From contig JAWZSP010000005.1 of the NCBI GenBank assembly GCA_034401135.1, forward strand, positions 1,488,001 to 1,552,000: a DNA stretch of 64,000 bases. The letters run 5' to 3'. The stretch comes from Volutella citrinella (Eukaryota > Ascomycota > Sordariomycetes > Hypocreales > Nectriaceae). The notes beneath the pieces are model-generated. The model was not told where the DNA came from and did not search any database. It worked only from the letters and a program-made list of their open reading frames with translations. The position numbers and the translations under genes were made by a program. Below, in pieces: positions 40,649-53,002 of this stretch (position 1 is its first letter; the number at the start of each line of letters is the position of its first letter).

Positions 40649-40677
40649 TTTTTTTCTTTTTTTTTTTTTTTTTTTTT
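40649..40677 (+). repeat. Long T tract (T7-C-T21)
   Basis: A 29-nt T-rich homopolymer lies in the expected 3' UTR or terminator zone of the giant gene. Its exact length is likely unstable and may be uncertain in the assembly. Confidence 0.8.
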
Positions 40678-41516
40678 GGACATGGCCATTGCATTTGGAG
40701 GATAGCATTGCAGGCAGGACGGGCACGCACACTTCATGTATTTCTAGACCGGGAGGCGGCGCCTCGACTAGAACAATGGTGTTGAGATCAAGTGTTGTAG
40801 GTTTTACCAGCAGTGTTACCAAGTATTAAGTTAGCATAGCAGTATGCCGCTTTCTCTGTCCCAAGTTCCTTGTACGGGATAGTTGGTACTCCAGCCTTTT
40901 ATCATCCTAAGTCAGAACGTATTAGGAGAATAGACGGTTGTTGAACTCGTCAAGTCTGTGCCAGAGTGACTTGTCCAGTGTTGGGGGCCATGTCCTGTCA
41001 TGCATGCCTGGGCGAAGTCTTGTTTCAGCTTGACGAGGGATGACGGATTTGAATCCTTTCGTTATTGAATTTAGGATCCCCAAGCCTGGAGGTCAAGAAT
41101 CAATTCGATAGCTCTCGCCAGTCTAAAAACAGTCAGATAGATAGACCACCCATTCGCAACGAGAGTAATTGGATTACAGGCTACCAAAGTCCTCTCCGCA
41201 TTTCACTTGCGCATTCCCTAACAATTCAAATGGTGAATGCAAGACGTCGCCTTGTCTTGTCAATAGAAAGGATATCAGCATTGGGGGTGGTGAAGGACTG
41301 GACCCCTGGAGTTCATCGCTAGGATACCCGCAGCGCCCCCTGTAAACGGACCCCAATCTGGATTCTGCGCCCCGTCCGCCTCCGGAGCAATCCAATTACA
41401 AGGATTTCCGGGCCATTCCCATTTCACTACGGGGCGCCTCCACTCCACTACCACCATTCTGACCCGGGCGCACAGGGCTGACAAGAGGGACACCTAAGCT
41501 GGTGACGACTCAACTC

Positions 41517-41561
41517 ATGAGCGACAACAACACTGAAGCCGGCAGCTACGACGGATGCTGA
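41517..41561 (+). promoter_or_regulatory. 14-codon uORF upstream of the golgin gene
   Basis: An ATG at 41517 opens a short frame (MSDNNTEAGSYDGC) that ends at 41561, 68 bp before the golgin ATG. It would be a translated leader frame only if the transcript starts upstream of 41517. Confidence 0.35.
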
Positions 41562-41629
41562 GTTGACCGCCTGATCGACCAACCTCACCCGCACTTGACT
41601 CTGCCTGGAAGAAGAACATAGCTTCTGCC

Positions 41630-44523
41630 ATGGCCGCGCCTGGCAAGTCCACGGGCGGCGGCGGCTGGGGCTCGTTCCTCTCCCAGGCTGCCGCCGGCCT
41701 CGAATCGCGACTCGACAATATGCTCTACGACGATGACCCTTCTCAAGGCCAGCGACAGAAGCAGAAGTCGCAGAAGAAGCCGCAGGAGAAGCCGCAGGAG
41801 AAGCAGGACGAGAAGACGGGCCCTGCATCGACAACGACGACCAAGCAGCAGCCTGCGCCAACCGCAGCTCCGACTGCCTCGAGCAAACCCTCCACCGGCA
41901 ATCGCGCAAACGATCGTCTCCAGGCCCGACTGGCCAAAGCTGTCGCCGCTCGAAATGCGGGCGGAGCCGCCTCGCCCTCGCCTCGCAGCTCTGTCGACCA
42001 GCCCAGCCCGACATCAACTGCCCGAGCTTCGCTTGACAAGGAAGTCAAGGATAAGGAGACCAAAGATGCTTCTGTCGGCGCCGAGCTCCCCGCCGGAGCT
42101 TCCAAGGAGTCCTCTGCAGCGAAAGATTCTTCAAAGGATGGCCCGGTCGAGAAAGACACCACAATGGACGCACCAACAGCGTCTACTGACGAGACGGGCT
42201 CCAGCAAAGACGGCAAGGCTGATGCTGATGATACCAAAAACGACGGCACCAAGACCAGCGACACCCCAGAGGGAGTAACAGTTCCGGACAGCTCTTCTCC
42301 CAAGGAAACCGATAAGCAGGCTAGCGAGACCACCCCCGACACCGCGATCGATTCGACGCCTCCATTACCGATAACCACCTCGACCCCCGACCCAGCTCCA
42401 AGGAAGGACGCTGACAGCGAAGATCCCGTAACGGCGGAGCCTCTACCAAAAGACCCCCCCCCTCCACAAGACACTGATCCAAGCCCCTCACCTGCATTGC
42501 CTCAACCTGATGCCCAGCCGGTGAGCCAGGACCCCGAGGGCCACAGGGCCCAACACCAAGAGGAGATACACGAGTACATGGAGCGCATAGATTCCCTCCA
42601 AGCCAAGCTGCAATATCTCTCCAAGGCAGCTGCAGACTCAGCGAAGAAAGCGGCTGCTTCAGCACCGGGGGGAAGCACCGAGCGGAAAATGGCAGAGAAG
42701 GATGAGAAGATTGCTCTCCTCCTGGAGGAAGGTCGTAAGCTGTCCAACTCGGAGCAGAAATTTCGAACAGGCATCCGTAAACTACGTGCCCAGCTGGCGG
42801 AGAGCGAGAAGCAGCTTGGCGAGGCTAAAAAGGAAACTGAACGAGTTGCGTCCGAGGCCAGCACCTTACGCGGCCGCCTGGATGGCCGCGAGGCACAAGA
42901 GAAGCAGGCCTCCGAGGTGCGCAAGGCGAGCGCAATTCTGCAAAAGGAGATTGATAATCTGAAGGCTGAGAGTGCAGCCAAGGACGAGACACTTCGCCGG
43001 AGAGAGAAGGAGTTGAAGGAGAAGGCAGAAAAGGCAGAGCTTGCCAGTGCCGAAGCGCACAAGAAAGCAATTGCGGCAGAACAACAGCGACAGAAGGAGC
43101 TCGAAGGCACCATCGCCAACCTGCGATCGGACAAGGAATCGCTGTCAGACAAGGCAAGGCTGGATGCCCTTGAGTGGCAGGAGAAGCTGGACCGCGCGGT
43201 CGAGCGTGGACGAACCGTGGAGGAGGAACTCAAGCTTGAGCTGCGAGCAGCCGAGACGAAGCTCGAGGCCATACGCGCAGCTGCCGAGGAGGCCACGTCT
43301 GGCTCATCAGGAGAGTCGCAAGTGAAGCTAATTCGGCAAATTGAGACGCTGCAGTCCCAGTATGCTTCCGCGAGCGACAATTGGCAGGGAATCGAGGCCT
43401 CCCTACTTGCCAAGGTGTCTATTCTCGAGAAGGAGAGGGATGAAGCTCAGCGACGAGAATCGGAAATGCGGAAGAAGGCCCGCGATTCGGTAAGTACCAA
43501 GACATTGATTGCCCTAGACATACGCAGCAGTAGGTTCTATTTCGAACCATCGCTTACGCTCCACGATAGGCCAGTCGCTGCAGGCGTCTCGAGGATGAGC
43601 TGCAAGAGGCCACCACAACACTGGGCACTGCTCAGCAAGAGCTTGACATCTGCCGCGAGCAGCTCGCCACCCTGCGTACGCAGTCCAAGTCGACCGAAAC
43701 GGCCCTGGAACAGGCCCGTGCGGACCTTGAGAAGCAGCAGAGGCAGGTAAGCCGAGACTTCACCGTTGAGGCGGACCGGCGGCAGTGGGCGGACGACGTC
43801 TCCGGCGCTATGTCCGGCAAGGGCCAGAGCAGGCCAGAGTCGCCCATGATGTCAGTCTCTCGCACCTTCAGCTCCGACCTAATGGGACTCAACGTGCCGG
43901 GACGAACCCCGCGACGATCCCCCACGCCTGGAAGCATCCCGGACACCGGTGCCGAGGGCATGTTCTTCGGCCGCCGCCTCTCCAGTCAGCCCCCGATCCG
44001 GCCAAGCATCCTCTCCTCGACGGGATCTGCTATCCCGCCGCCGCCCATCTCCCCATTCGAGCCTCTGACCGAGTCGCCGCGAGCTGCGTCGCCCACGGTG
44101 CCCGATCGCGACGATGAGCTCGATGACGGCGGCCCGTCCTCGCCCCGCCACGTGGCGCAGGACATGATTTCGGTATCTACGGTGGGTGCCGGGCCGTCGG
44201 TGCAGCTCGTGGAACGGATGAGCGCTGCGATCCGGCGGCTCGAGGCTGAGAAGGTGGCTGCCAAGGAGGAGATGGCTCGGGTGTGCGGCCAGCGGGACGA
44301 GGCCCGGGCCGACATTGTCGGCCTCATGAAGGACTTGGAGGGGGCCAAGTCGGCGACCACCCGGGTCGCGGAGCTGGAGAAGGAAATGACGGAGATCAAT
44401 GCGAGATACCAGACGACTTTGGAGATGATGGGCGAGAAGAGCGAGCTCGTCGACGAGCTCAAGGCAGATGTGCAGGATATGAAAGAGATGTACCGCGAGC
44501 TTGTGGAGCGAACTGTCAAATGA
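41630..44523 (+). CDS. Golgin with C-terminal TMF/TATA-binding-type domain (Sgm1-like)
   Basis: Exons 41630-43489 and 43570-44523 (80 bp intron, phase 0) give 937 residues. Without this splice the frame runs into a stop at 43750; the splice restores the heptad pattern. The first ~20 residues (GGGGWGSFLSQAAAGLESRLDNML) are a short amphipathic segment, given here only as the motif GWGSFLSQ. A disordered S/T/P/K-rich part (20-290) follows, then a long coiled coil (about 300-720). After a P/S-rich linker, residues 820-937 form the coiled-coil TMF_TATA_bd-type domain (ERMSAAIRRLEAEK, ELKADVQDMKEMYRELVE). By family knowledge, TMF1/Sgm1 golgins bind Rab6/Ypt6 at the Golgi and tether vesicles. The name rests on domain layout, not on a search. 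Confidence 0.85.
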
Positions 44524-44720
44524 ACCCCTGGGATATTATAGATTTAGATCCCCTGCGAACCTTGCGCCGTCGGTTCTCATGTTGTTTCCCCTTTTCTTAT
44601 TCTTCTTCTCTCCCTCTCCCTCTTCTTCTTCCTCTTTCCTCTTCCTCTTCCCCTTCTTCTCCCTCATCGGGCATCCGTTTCACCCTTCACAACTCTTCTA
44701 CATGATGGCTGTATTTCTAG

Positions 44721-45898
44721 CTACCCGGACAGTTCAATGCCCTCTCGCTCGGCACCCTGTATCACATATTTGCGCACCTTTTCGAAAGTTAGACGGAGTT
44801 CTTTTTTAGGAGCGATGGGGAAATCAAGCGGCGGAACAGCACGGGTTTTGAATATATCATCTCTCAATGTACTCACCTCTTTATCTGGGGCAAGGTCGAT
44901 GGCGAGAGCGTCTTCGCCGTTCTTAAGCGTGAAATCCGCCCCTTCCTTCAAGAGGGCCACGGCCGTGTCTCCTAGTGCAGCGGATTACTATTTTCGCCCA
45001 TCAAAGAATGGGACTGCAGCTGGTCTTACCATGCCCTTCAGCAATAGCATGGTGGAGAGGAGTGTATCCCTCGTCATCAGTGGGGTTCAATGGACTCCTG
45101 TTCTTCAACAGGAGCAGGACCATCGGCGTAGATCCGACGGCAGCTGCGCGATGGATTGGGTATTGGCCTCGCCGGTCACGAACTCGGGTGGATGCAGGAG
45201 GCTGGCTTTCGATGAGAAGGCGAGCGGTGTCGAGCTTCATTTTGGAGGCAACGAAATGCAGGGCAGTCTAGAGGGAGCATTAGTGGCAAGTGATGAATGG
45301 TGAGACGGTGTAGAGCGCCCCATTGGAGGCATAGTACCTGTCCAGCTGAGTCTAACAGCCAGAGTCAGCTTGGTGGTTTCATAATGGGAGCTTACGACCT
45401 CGCTTACTTTTCAGGTTCACATCCGCGCCTTTCTGAAGGAGGAGCTTCAGGACGGGCTCACTGTCAGGGACACTGGCGGAGATCATGAGAGGGGACCATC
45501 CGCTGCCATCCTATGGGACATTTTAGCTCCTTATCAAAGTACACGAGAGTTGAGTCTACCTGTATATCTGCGTCGAAGCTTCGCTGATTTGCAAGGAGCA
45601 TAACGATGTCTAGGCTGTTGGATGAGGCTGCCCAGTGGATGGGATACCGACCATCATCATCTTTTTTCTGGGAGAGTTTTGGATCGTTCTTCGATTTGGA
45701 GTTAGTACAGACACAATTTTTCGTTGTCCAATCTCATTTTTGTACGCCATACCTTTAGGAGCCCTTCTGCAACCGGAACTGTGCTGGGGTTAGACATCTC
45801 ATTCTTGAACTGGAGACACCCGAAGCTGGAGAGGACATACCCCGCCCTTCTCGAGCTGCTGTATGTAGCGGGAACCGGTCTTCCTCATTGCTATTCAT
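44721..45898 (-). CDS. NAS6: Proteasome assembly chaperone Nas6/gankyrin (ankyrin repeats)
   Basis: Eight exons: 45898-45841, 45778-45753, 45688-45560, 45510-45408, 45351-45338, 45267-45030, 44971-44877 and 44777-44721. They give 239 residues, the gankyrin length; all phases match. The seven introns are 49-99 bp. The protein is a chain of ankyrin repeats: FPLHTAAREGR, YPIHWAASSNS, SPLMISASV, TALHFVASKMK, YPIHRAAAVGS, TPLHHAIAEGHGD, ending DLAPDKEVRKYVIQGAEREGIEL. The last intron (99 bp) is stop-free and in phase, so a form 33 residues longer is possible. By family knowledge, Nas6 binds the ATPase Rpt3 and chaperones assembly of the 19S base. It is convergent with the golgin gene, only 197 bp away. 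Confidence 0.92.
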
Positions 45899-46655
45899 TG
45901 TAAATGAACTAAATGGAGACCGTGATATCCGATTCTTACACAAAAGCTGCGAGATGATCTGGAGAATTCGGGGAAAGATGATTATGCACAGGCGGAATTC
46001 GGTTTCTTCAGGTCGATGGAGCTTGTAAGTGTAGTAGGCAGGGAGCTACTGACGTAGGCCGGCTCGCCAATGCGCGACCTGACAGTGGATCCATTTTTTC
46101 TCGTAGGATGATTGGCCGTCAGTCGACCTTTTGCCGATCCCATCAAATGTCGGCTGAAGCAACGAGTTTGGCGGTTTAAGGGACTGCAGTCGCATTTTAC
46201 GGAGAGCTAGTGATGGGTTTTGGTTTTAGAGTTGATTCCGTGAATTCGATTTTAAAAGTGCGTGCTGATGCCGAATCCATTGTACTAAGACGAGCCCACA
46301 CCCATCAACTCTGATTATCAACCAGTCAAGCTTGGCCTCACACTGACTCCCTACAATTGGCGTCCATCATAGCGTACAATTAAAACTCCTAAGCATTTAT
46401 ACACTGGAAAGGGCTTAACTGTAGAATAAAATCACAATTCTTACCAAATCTCTACCCATGTCGAACAGATTCGCAGTCTGGTGAGCATCGCAAGAGTCAC
46501 GTGAAACGCATACCCATTTCGCTTGTGGCGCCAGCGCTGATGCGCCACACACGGCTACTCAGCCTTTTGAAGCAGGGGCTGTCCAGCACCAACTTTTTAT
46601 CAGCCGTCGCGATCTCCACGTCGGGCCTCACCATAACCACCACCAGAACCCTGCC
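45899..46655. other. Divergent promoter between NAS6 and PRP46
   Basis: No gene is supported in these 757 bp. It should serve both outward genes. It is more A/T-rich than its surroundings (46180-46480). No GGTGGCAAA-type proteasome element was seen. Confidence 0.6.
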
Positions 46656-48184
46656 ATGGAGACACCGCAGATCCCCCAAGATGCTCTGCAGCTGAGCTCA
46701 TTGGCCGCGCAGAATGCCACAGCTACGCGCAGCCTCTTCATGCACGGCGGGCCCGTCCCGGAGGCCAAGCGACAGAAGCTCGACGACGACGACGCGTCCA
46801 AAGACCCGGTGCTAAAGCGACGGTTCCGCGCCGAATATGCCATCGCCGAGTCCCTGCCCCCGTCAATTGAGGCAAAGCTCCCCTCCAAGCAGCCGGGAAA
46901 GAAGCTTGTCAAGGCCCAGCGGCCTGGTGCGCCGAACCGACCGGCCCAGAAACTCCTCGAGGGCGCGCCAGGCTCATCTTCCCGGGCGCCCCCATCGACA
47001 TCTACCAACGGCGACCAGCAGGAGATGAGCCTGACAACCAGAGGAACGGCGATGTTCACACAACCAAAGCCAGAATGGCATGCGCCGTGGAAGCTGATGA
47101 GGGTCATCTCTGGCCACTTGGGTTGGGTGCGCAGTCTTGCCGTTGAGCCTGGGAACAAGTGGTTCGCCAGTGGCGCCGGTGACCGCACCATCAAGATCTG
47201 GGACCTGGCGACGGGATCGCTGCGGCTTACCCTCACCGGCCACATCAGCACCGTCCGCGGCCTGGCCGTCTCCCCGCGACACCCATATCTCTTCTCCTGC
47301 GGCGAGGACAAGATGGTCAAATGCTGGGACCTTGAGACGAACAAGGTCATTCGCCACTACCATGGCCATCTCAGCGGCGTATACACGCTCGCCCTGCACC
47401 CTACTCTAGATGTCCTCGTTACGGGTGGTCGAGACGGTGTGGCTCGAGTTTGGGACATGCGAACCCGCAGCAACATCCACGTTCTTTCCGGCCACACGCA
47501 GACTGTTGCCGACCTTGTATGCCAAGAGGCCGACCCTCAGGTCATCACCGGCTCTCTTGACTCGACTGTTCGACTGTGGGATCTCGCCGCCGGCAAGACG
47601 ATGGGTGTTCTGACCCACCACAAGAAGGGTGTGCGTGCGCTGGCTACCCATCCCACCGAGTTTACATTCGCAACCGGAAGTACCGGCAGCATCAAGCAGT
47701 GGAAGTGCCCCGAGGGAGCCTTCATGCAGAACTTTGAGGGTCACAATGCGATCATCAACACGATGAGCGTGAACGAACAAAATGTCTTCTTCACAGGAGG
47801 TATGTACAAGCGCACTCCCTCATCTGAAGAGAAGAGTCAGGATTTAACTGTTTTTCCTTAGGTGATAATGGATCCATGAGTTTCTGGGACTGGAAGACTG
47901 GTCATCGCTACCAATCTCTTGACACTACTGCCCAGCCTGGCTCACTTGACGCCGAGGCTGGAATCATGAGCTCCACATTTGACCGCTCAGGATTGCGTCT
48001 CATCTGTGGCGAGGCGGATAAAACGAGTAAGTCGAGCTTCTTCGTCTTTTGGTCAATTGTCTTTTTGGTCTGGCAAAGCCGCTAACAATGTCGTCCAGTC
48101 AAAATATGGAAACAGGACGAAACCGCTACGGAGGAGACTCACCCGCTGGACTGGAAACCGAGCCTGGCGCGTCGAAAGTTTTAA
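46656..48184 (+). CDS. PRP46: Pre-mRNA splicing factor Prp46/PLRG1 (WD40)
   Basis: Exons 46656-47799, 47862-48026 and 48099-48184 give 464 residues; introns are 62 and 72 bp. A disordered N-terminus (about 1-145) precedes a seven-blade WD40 propeller. It starts [19 protein letters not shown], with repeats ending [48 protein letters not shown] and KIWKQDE. The short C-terminal tail [13 protein letters not shown] is typical of this family. By family knowledge, it is a core Prp19-associated (NTC) protein of the active spliceosome in the nucleus, binding Cef1/Cdc5. It is convergent with ORC1, with stops 134 bp apart. Confidence 0.97.
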
Positions 48185-48318
48185 GGGGGCTAAGCAAGGA
48201 GCATCTATTATAATAGTGAGATGCCAAAGGACCAAATCTGGCACATCGCTCTACGAAACGCTTCAACAACTAAACCGTCTGCAACGGCATTTTCTTACGG
48301 CCTGTACAACTTCCTGAA

Positions 48319-50727
48319 TTATACACCGATACCCAAGGCTTTTAGATCCACATCGTCGCGGAGAGCCATCTTCACCTCGTCGTCTGCGATGGCCAGTCGC
48401 AGTTTGCTTGAACGTTCGGCCCGCTGCGCCTCGAGGTTGATGAGGCCGGCAGCTACCAGGTCAAGAGCAGCCGTATGGACGTGTCCGGGCCGCGACATTG
48501 GGCGCTGTCCACTCGTCTGCGTCCCCTTGAGGCTGCCTGCCAGTACCTGGGCCATACCCGGCAAGGCCGGCGGCGCACGGAGGTAAGCTCGGTGGATCTC
48601 ATCGAGTGTCTCGCCAAACGTGGTCTCTGCGAGACCAGTTCGCCGCATCCGAAGCAACAACGCTGCCATGAGCAGCTTCGACAATAGTGGCAGGCCACGG
48701 AGGTGTTGTTGAATTGGATTAGTCGTAGCCTCGTTGATGGCCTTTTTAATTGTACCAATGGTGACACGGCCTGCTCGACCCAGACCCTGGGGGTCCTTCT
48801 TGCTGGGCGTCGCTGGGTCGCCTGGCACATCTGCTTCGGCAAGCTCAACTGCGCGGCGACAGATATCAAGAGCTCTGCGTGCGTCTCCGCTGACCGCCGC
48901 AACTTTTCGACTAGCGAATTGAATAGCATCCGGATCTACGATATTACCCGGCACGCCCTCCAAACGTGACTGAATAATCTTCATGAGCTGCTCGTGGTTA
49001 TACCCGGGAAAAGTGATTCGAGTGAGGCCTGTTTGCGCTGTCAGAACCATTCTCATCCAGTGCAACACGCCAAGTGAATACATACCGAGTCGACTGCTGA
49101 TTTTGTTACTCAGCGTTCTTTCCGGAAGATCCATTGTGTTGGCCACGGCGAGGACAATCAGGCGGCTGTGGCGCAGTGTCGGCCAGTTGAAAAAATTATA
49201 CATGACCGCTTGGTTTTTGGTGACCAGTTGGTCAAGTTCGTCCATGAGAACAACACATGGAATTCTTCGCGGGCTGGGGTTACTGAATTCACGCTCCAGG
49301 AGATCCAAAGCCTGGGCAGGGCTGGCACGTTGCCCCTTTAGCGCTTCCCAGAGAAGGGTGTACGACTGATGCGGATCCGTGATCTTCATGCCATTGATCT
49401 CGACAAAGATGAAATCGTCGAGTTCATCTGACCCCACTGCTTCTTCGAGTCGTGATATCACCTCTCGAACCGTCGCAGTTTTGCCCGTTCCTGGTGTACC
49501 AGATATGTAAATGCAGTTGCCGGTTCCGTCCGAGATGGCGGCCTCCAAGTGAGAATAAACCAAAGAAAACTCCCCTTCTCGGCATGGGAGGCTAGTCGGC
49601 ACTGAGGAAACATGAAGGCGGTTTCTGGCGATTTGAAAGGGCGACGAGTCAACGTGACTTGGTGACAGCGTCCTCGTGGCCAGGGGGGTGAACTCTAGCC
49701 GTTTGCTGGTGCTCCTAGGGAAACGTCAAAACAGGCAACGGATGATGTTGGTTTGTCAGTACACACCTTTTTGAACGGGATCCCGGTTCCGTTCGGCGTG
49801 ATTGAGGTGTGGCTGCTGCTCTACGACCAGTCTTTGTCGGTGTTTGCGGGGGGTGGTAGGCCGCATCCTGGGGCTCCGGGCTCCGGGCCTTTCGACGACG
49901 AGTTGCCTTGGTGCCTTCCTTGACCATTTCTATGAGGCTGTAAACATCGTCTCTCCCATGGTAGATTTCCTCCCAAATAAACTCGTCGGTGTATGTAGCC
50001 GTGCGGGTATTGCAGGCACGCCTGCAGACAAATGTCTTTCCCAAATCAGGAGATTGTCGAGGAATGCGGCCAGTCGGGTAGGCGGACAGGAAGGCATCGA
50101 GCGAGGTAACCTTAGCCTTGCCGTTAATCGATGCTAAGGGGTTGACATCCCATGACGGTGAGATGTACAGCTCGTTCTGTAGACTTGTCAGCTGCTGTGC
50201 CCAGAAGCGGCGAGAAATATCGGAATGATACAGACCCAGTGATAGTCATTGCGTTTCTTGTCCTTATTTCGAATTTCCTTCTCGGTTGAAAACCACATAA
50301 AGTTGGCCGCTTTCTCGCCGTCTCCATCGTCTTCGACAAACTCGCAGATAATGGCCACCCAGGCCTCGTTAGATCCATCGGCTTTAAGAAGCACACAATC
50401 ACCAATGAAGCATTCGAACTGGCCGATTCTTGCGCCCACGATTTTATCGCCCGTCACTTTTCGTCTCTTCCGTTCGTTCTGAGCTTCATCGTCTCGATCG
50501 GTAGCTGGGGTATTGTAGATCCACTCCCAGGGAATATCGTCGTCCCCAAGCTCATCGTCAGAGTCATCCCTAGATACGCCGGGTAAGGATCTTTGCGCTC
50601 GTCGGATGGGCCCAGCGGCCTTCACTTCTGAAGAAATGGGCGCCATTAAGACGTTTGCGCATGCGGTGGCATACAAGAGGTTTCGACGCGACCGGGAGAC
50701 GCGACGAACAGAGCTTCTAGAACCCAT
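48319..50727 (-). CDS. ORC1: Origin recognition complex subunit 1
   Basis: Exons 50727-50236, 50176-49767 and 49714-48319 give 765 residues. Introns are 59 bp (unusual GTCTGT donor) and 52 bp. The N-terminal half carries a BAH domain (about 75-230; IGQFECFIGDCVLLK, AWVAIICEFVED, NELYISPSWD). A basic linker (KATRRRKARS...TKTGRRAA) follows. The AAA+ domain has Walker A GTPGTGKT (about 373-380), Walker B VVLMDELDQL (about 456) and sensor-1 VLAVANTMDLPER, then a winged-helix C-terminus. ORC1 binds nucleosomes and origins and provides the main ATPase of ORC in replication licensing. The start at 50727 is the first ATG; a second ATG 27 codons in (MAPISSEV) is a possible true start. Confidence 0.95.
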
Positions 50728-51183
50728 GTATATAACGAGGTTATGCAGTAAACCGATATTTATCTCTCATTCCCCCTTCCCCCCTCCGCCATCACTTCCT
50801 CCGTATAATGCCGTGTCAAATTCGAATTCACAAAGTCAAATAAAATGAGTAATATTGGTAGCCTCCCTTTTAAATTCTGTGCTCTTTTTTCTGTCGGTGA
50901 ATCGGTGGGGCTTCCCGATGTGAACTGCAGATGTTACTGGTCATGAAGTGCAAACGGAAGGAAGTGACATGCAACCGTGGTTGGCACCTGAGGCCACAGG
51001 CCATTGCAGCAAACAAACATCGTAGAAGGGAGACTGCTTTCTGGAAATTTCTTTTCTTTCTACGAAGCGTCACCTTGAACAAGCACACGTTACATTGACT
51101 CCTACCCAGCCCCCACGCTTCCTCAGCAACAGACAATTGAAGCCTAACGTCGGCTTGGCAACTATTCACGTCTTTCCAAAAAC
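50728..51183. other. Divergent promoter between ORC1 and the DUF7905-like gene
   Basis: No gene is supported in these 456 bp. No clear operator such as an MCB-type ACGCGT was seen close to ORC1. Confidence 0.6.
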
Positions 51184-52849
51184 ATGCACACCCCCAAACG
51201 GTTTAACCAGTCTCGCCATCGCGTAGGGGGGGCTTCTTCCGGCAATGCGAATGAAATGGGTAGACAACCGCAAAAGTTCGCGAAGATGAAGTCCATGGCA
51301 ACAGCGAAAAGCATGGATGAATATGAACGCCAAAGAGAGCGTTTGCAAAACGACTGCAAGTATTTAGGGTCACCACCTTCGGATCAGAGCTTGATTAGCG
51401 TGCGTATATCCTCAGAAATCATTGTCACTTGGACGTCTTACAATTGACGCCAACAGGTGCGTCTCGTTCTTCCGCAAGAACACCTACTCCCCTCTCGTCT
51501 AGAAGACCCAAAGTCCCTCGACGAAATTCGATCCACTCATCAGGTCTACATTACAAACGTAGCGGCAAATGTTCTGCAGATACAAGGGGCCTCCATTCTA
51601 CGTCTGCAGAAGGCGCTTCAAGCTGTCAACTGGGTCATCCATGACATGAGGCTGTCAAACGACCACCCCACCACTCGCTTTATAACCCAGACACCCACAG
51701 GAGCCACGCCGACCAACATGATCAAATACGCGATCAACAGTCGGCCTCAGTTCAGGTCGATGAAACAAGGTGTGAACATTTGTGCTTTCGATGACCAAAT
51801 GCAGCGTCTTTCTGGAGACATTTCTACTGCAGGCAGTGCGTTGATGTCGCTGAAAAAGGAGATGAGAATGCGCATCAACTTTGGGCACATCATAGTCCGA
51901 AAGAAGAAAAAGGGATCTGGAGAAGAGATTACCCAGGACCAGTTCGCTCAGATTATGAAAGCATACTCAATTCGTGGTGGTGCAAGCCTGGAGACCGGGT
52001 CAGTGGCTATGGTCATCCCTCGGGCACCTTCTGATATCGAGCAGGCTTCACGATATTGACCAGGCTGAGAAGGCACTTGGCTTCCTCACGGACTCAAGCA
52101 AAGGCGTTTGGGATGGGGTACAGGAAATCACCCAAGCAACAGAATTGGTACTCCAGCTCCAAGACTCCGAGATAACTGCTGATTGTCCCTCCATCTTGGG
52201 ACGTATCCCAAGACTTTCAATGGTCAGGGCGAAAACGGTGGAGGAGTGGCCGCGACTGAACTGGACCTTTGCTTCCCCAGAAATGTAGGTGGAACCGTGG
52301 ACCCGCTCCCAACAAACCACCCATTCATTGACTAACTGCTCCATGAACAGCGAGCTCGACTGGAATCTGAGAGTCGATGCATGGGAGCCTATTGACACGC
52401 CAACAGACTTCCGAGACCTTGCCAAGATGATCACTCTAAAGTTCGATTCCAACCAGCAAACCACAGCGGCTGCGATTAAGTTTCCTGAGCTTCGACCGGT
52501 GAGGCTCGGCAGCGTAGCCGACCAAATCCAGGGGATGAAACTGAAAACCACTACATCAATCCCTTTCCAGTCCAGCCCCTACGTCATTGAGATCAGCGTC
52601 ACAAAGAGCTGGGAGGGAGCCCAGATCAGAAGCGAGCCTGAGGTGACATGGGGAATCGAGGTTTACGGGAGGCACTGGGATGAGAGCATCAATAACAGCA
52701 GGCGCCGCGAAGGAAACGACAGGACAGAATGGGATGACGTTCTGAAGGAACTGTGGCCAGGCGAGGAGCCTGACCTTCATTCTAGGTTTGCCGGGTTTCT
52801 TCGAACAGTCTTGGACATCCAGGCCATCCTGGGTAGAGCGTGCGACTGA
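51184..52849 (+). CDS. Conserved fungal protein, DUF7905-like
   Basis: Exons 51184-51399, 51457-51998, 52045-52284 and 52351-52849 give 498 residues. Introns are 57, 46 (GTCAGT donor, very short) and 66 bp; phases agree. Features are a basic N-terminus, a YERQRERLQNDC helix, a possible RNA-binding-like block (VAANVLQIQGASILRLQKAL) and conserved RPQFRSMKQGVNICAF. These are followed by KKEMRMRINFGHIIVRKKKK, LDWNLRVDAWEP and a C-terminal β-rich domain (PYVIEISVTKSWEG, TWGIEVYGRHWD). The pattern fits fungal DUF7905 proteins, whose role is unknown. The family name is from memory. No signal peptide or membrane segment. Cytosolic or nuclear location is a guess. Confidence 0.8.
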
Positions 52850-53002
52850 TGCACGAACAGTACTACATTGGGCAGCAAATGTTGGGGCCCTGAGTGGTAC
52901 CCTGCCGAGCTTCCCCGGCCTCTTTTTTGTCCTTGCCGAGGGTTTTGTGTCTTTCTTCTCTCTTCATTTTCCTTGCTTTTAGCCAACCGCTTACGGCTGT
53001 GG

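Larger units (their letters stand above)
40470..41629. other. Gap between the giant repeat gene and the golgin gene
   Basis: No gene is supported in these 1160 bp. A long T tract (T7-C-T21, 40649-40677) lies about 180 bp after the giant gene's stop, in its probable 3' UTR. The right half should hold the golgin promoter. A 14-codon upstream frame is present at 41517-41561. Confidence 0.6.

Noticed and set aside
43490..43569. Frame running through to 43750 in the golgin gene without splicing
   Set aside because: The read-through part loses the coiled-coil pattern, while GTAAGT...GATAG removal restores it up to 44523.
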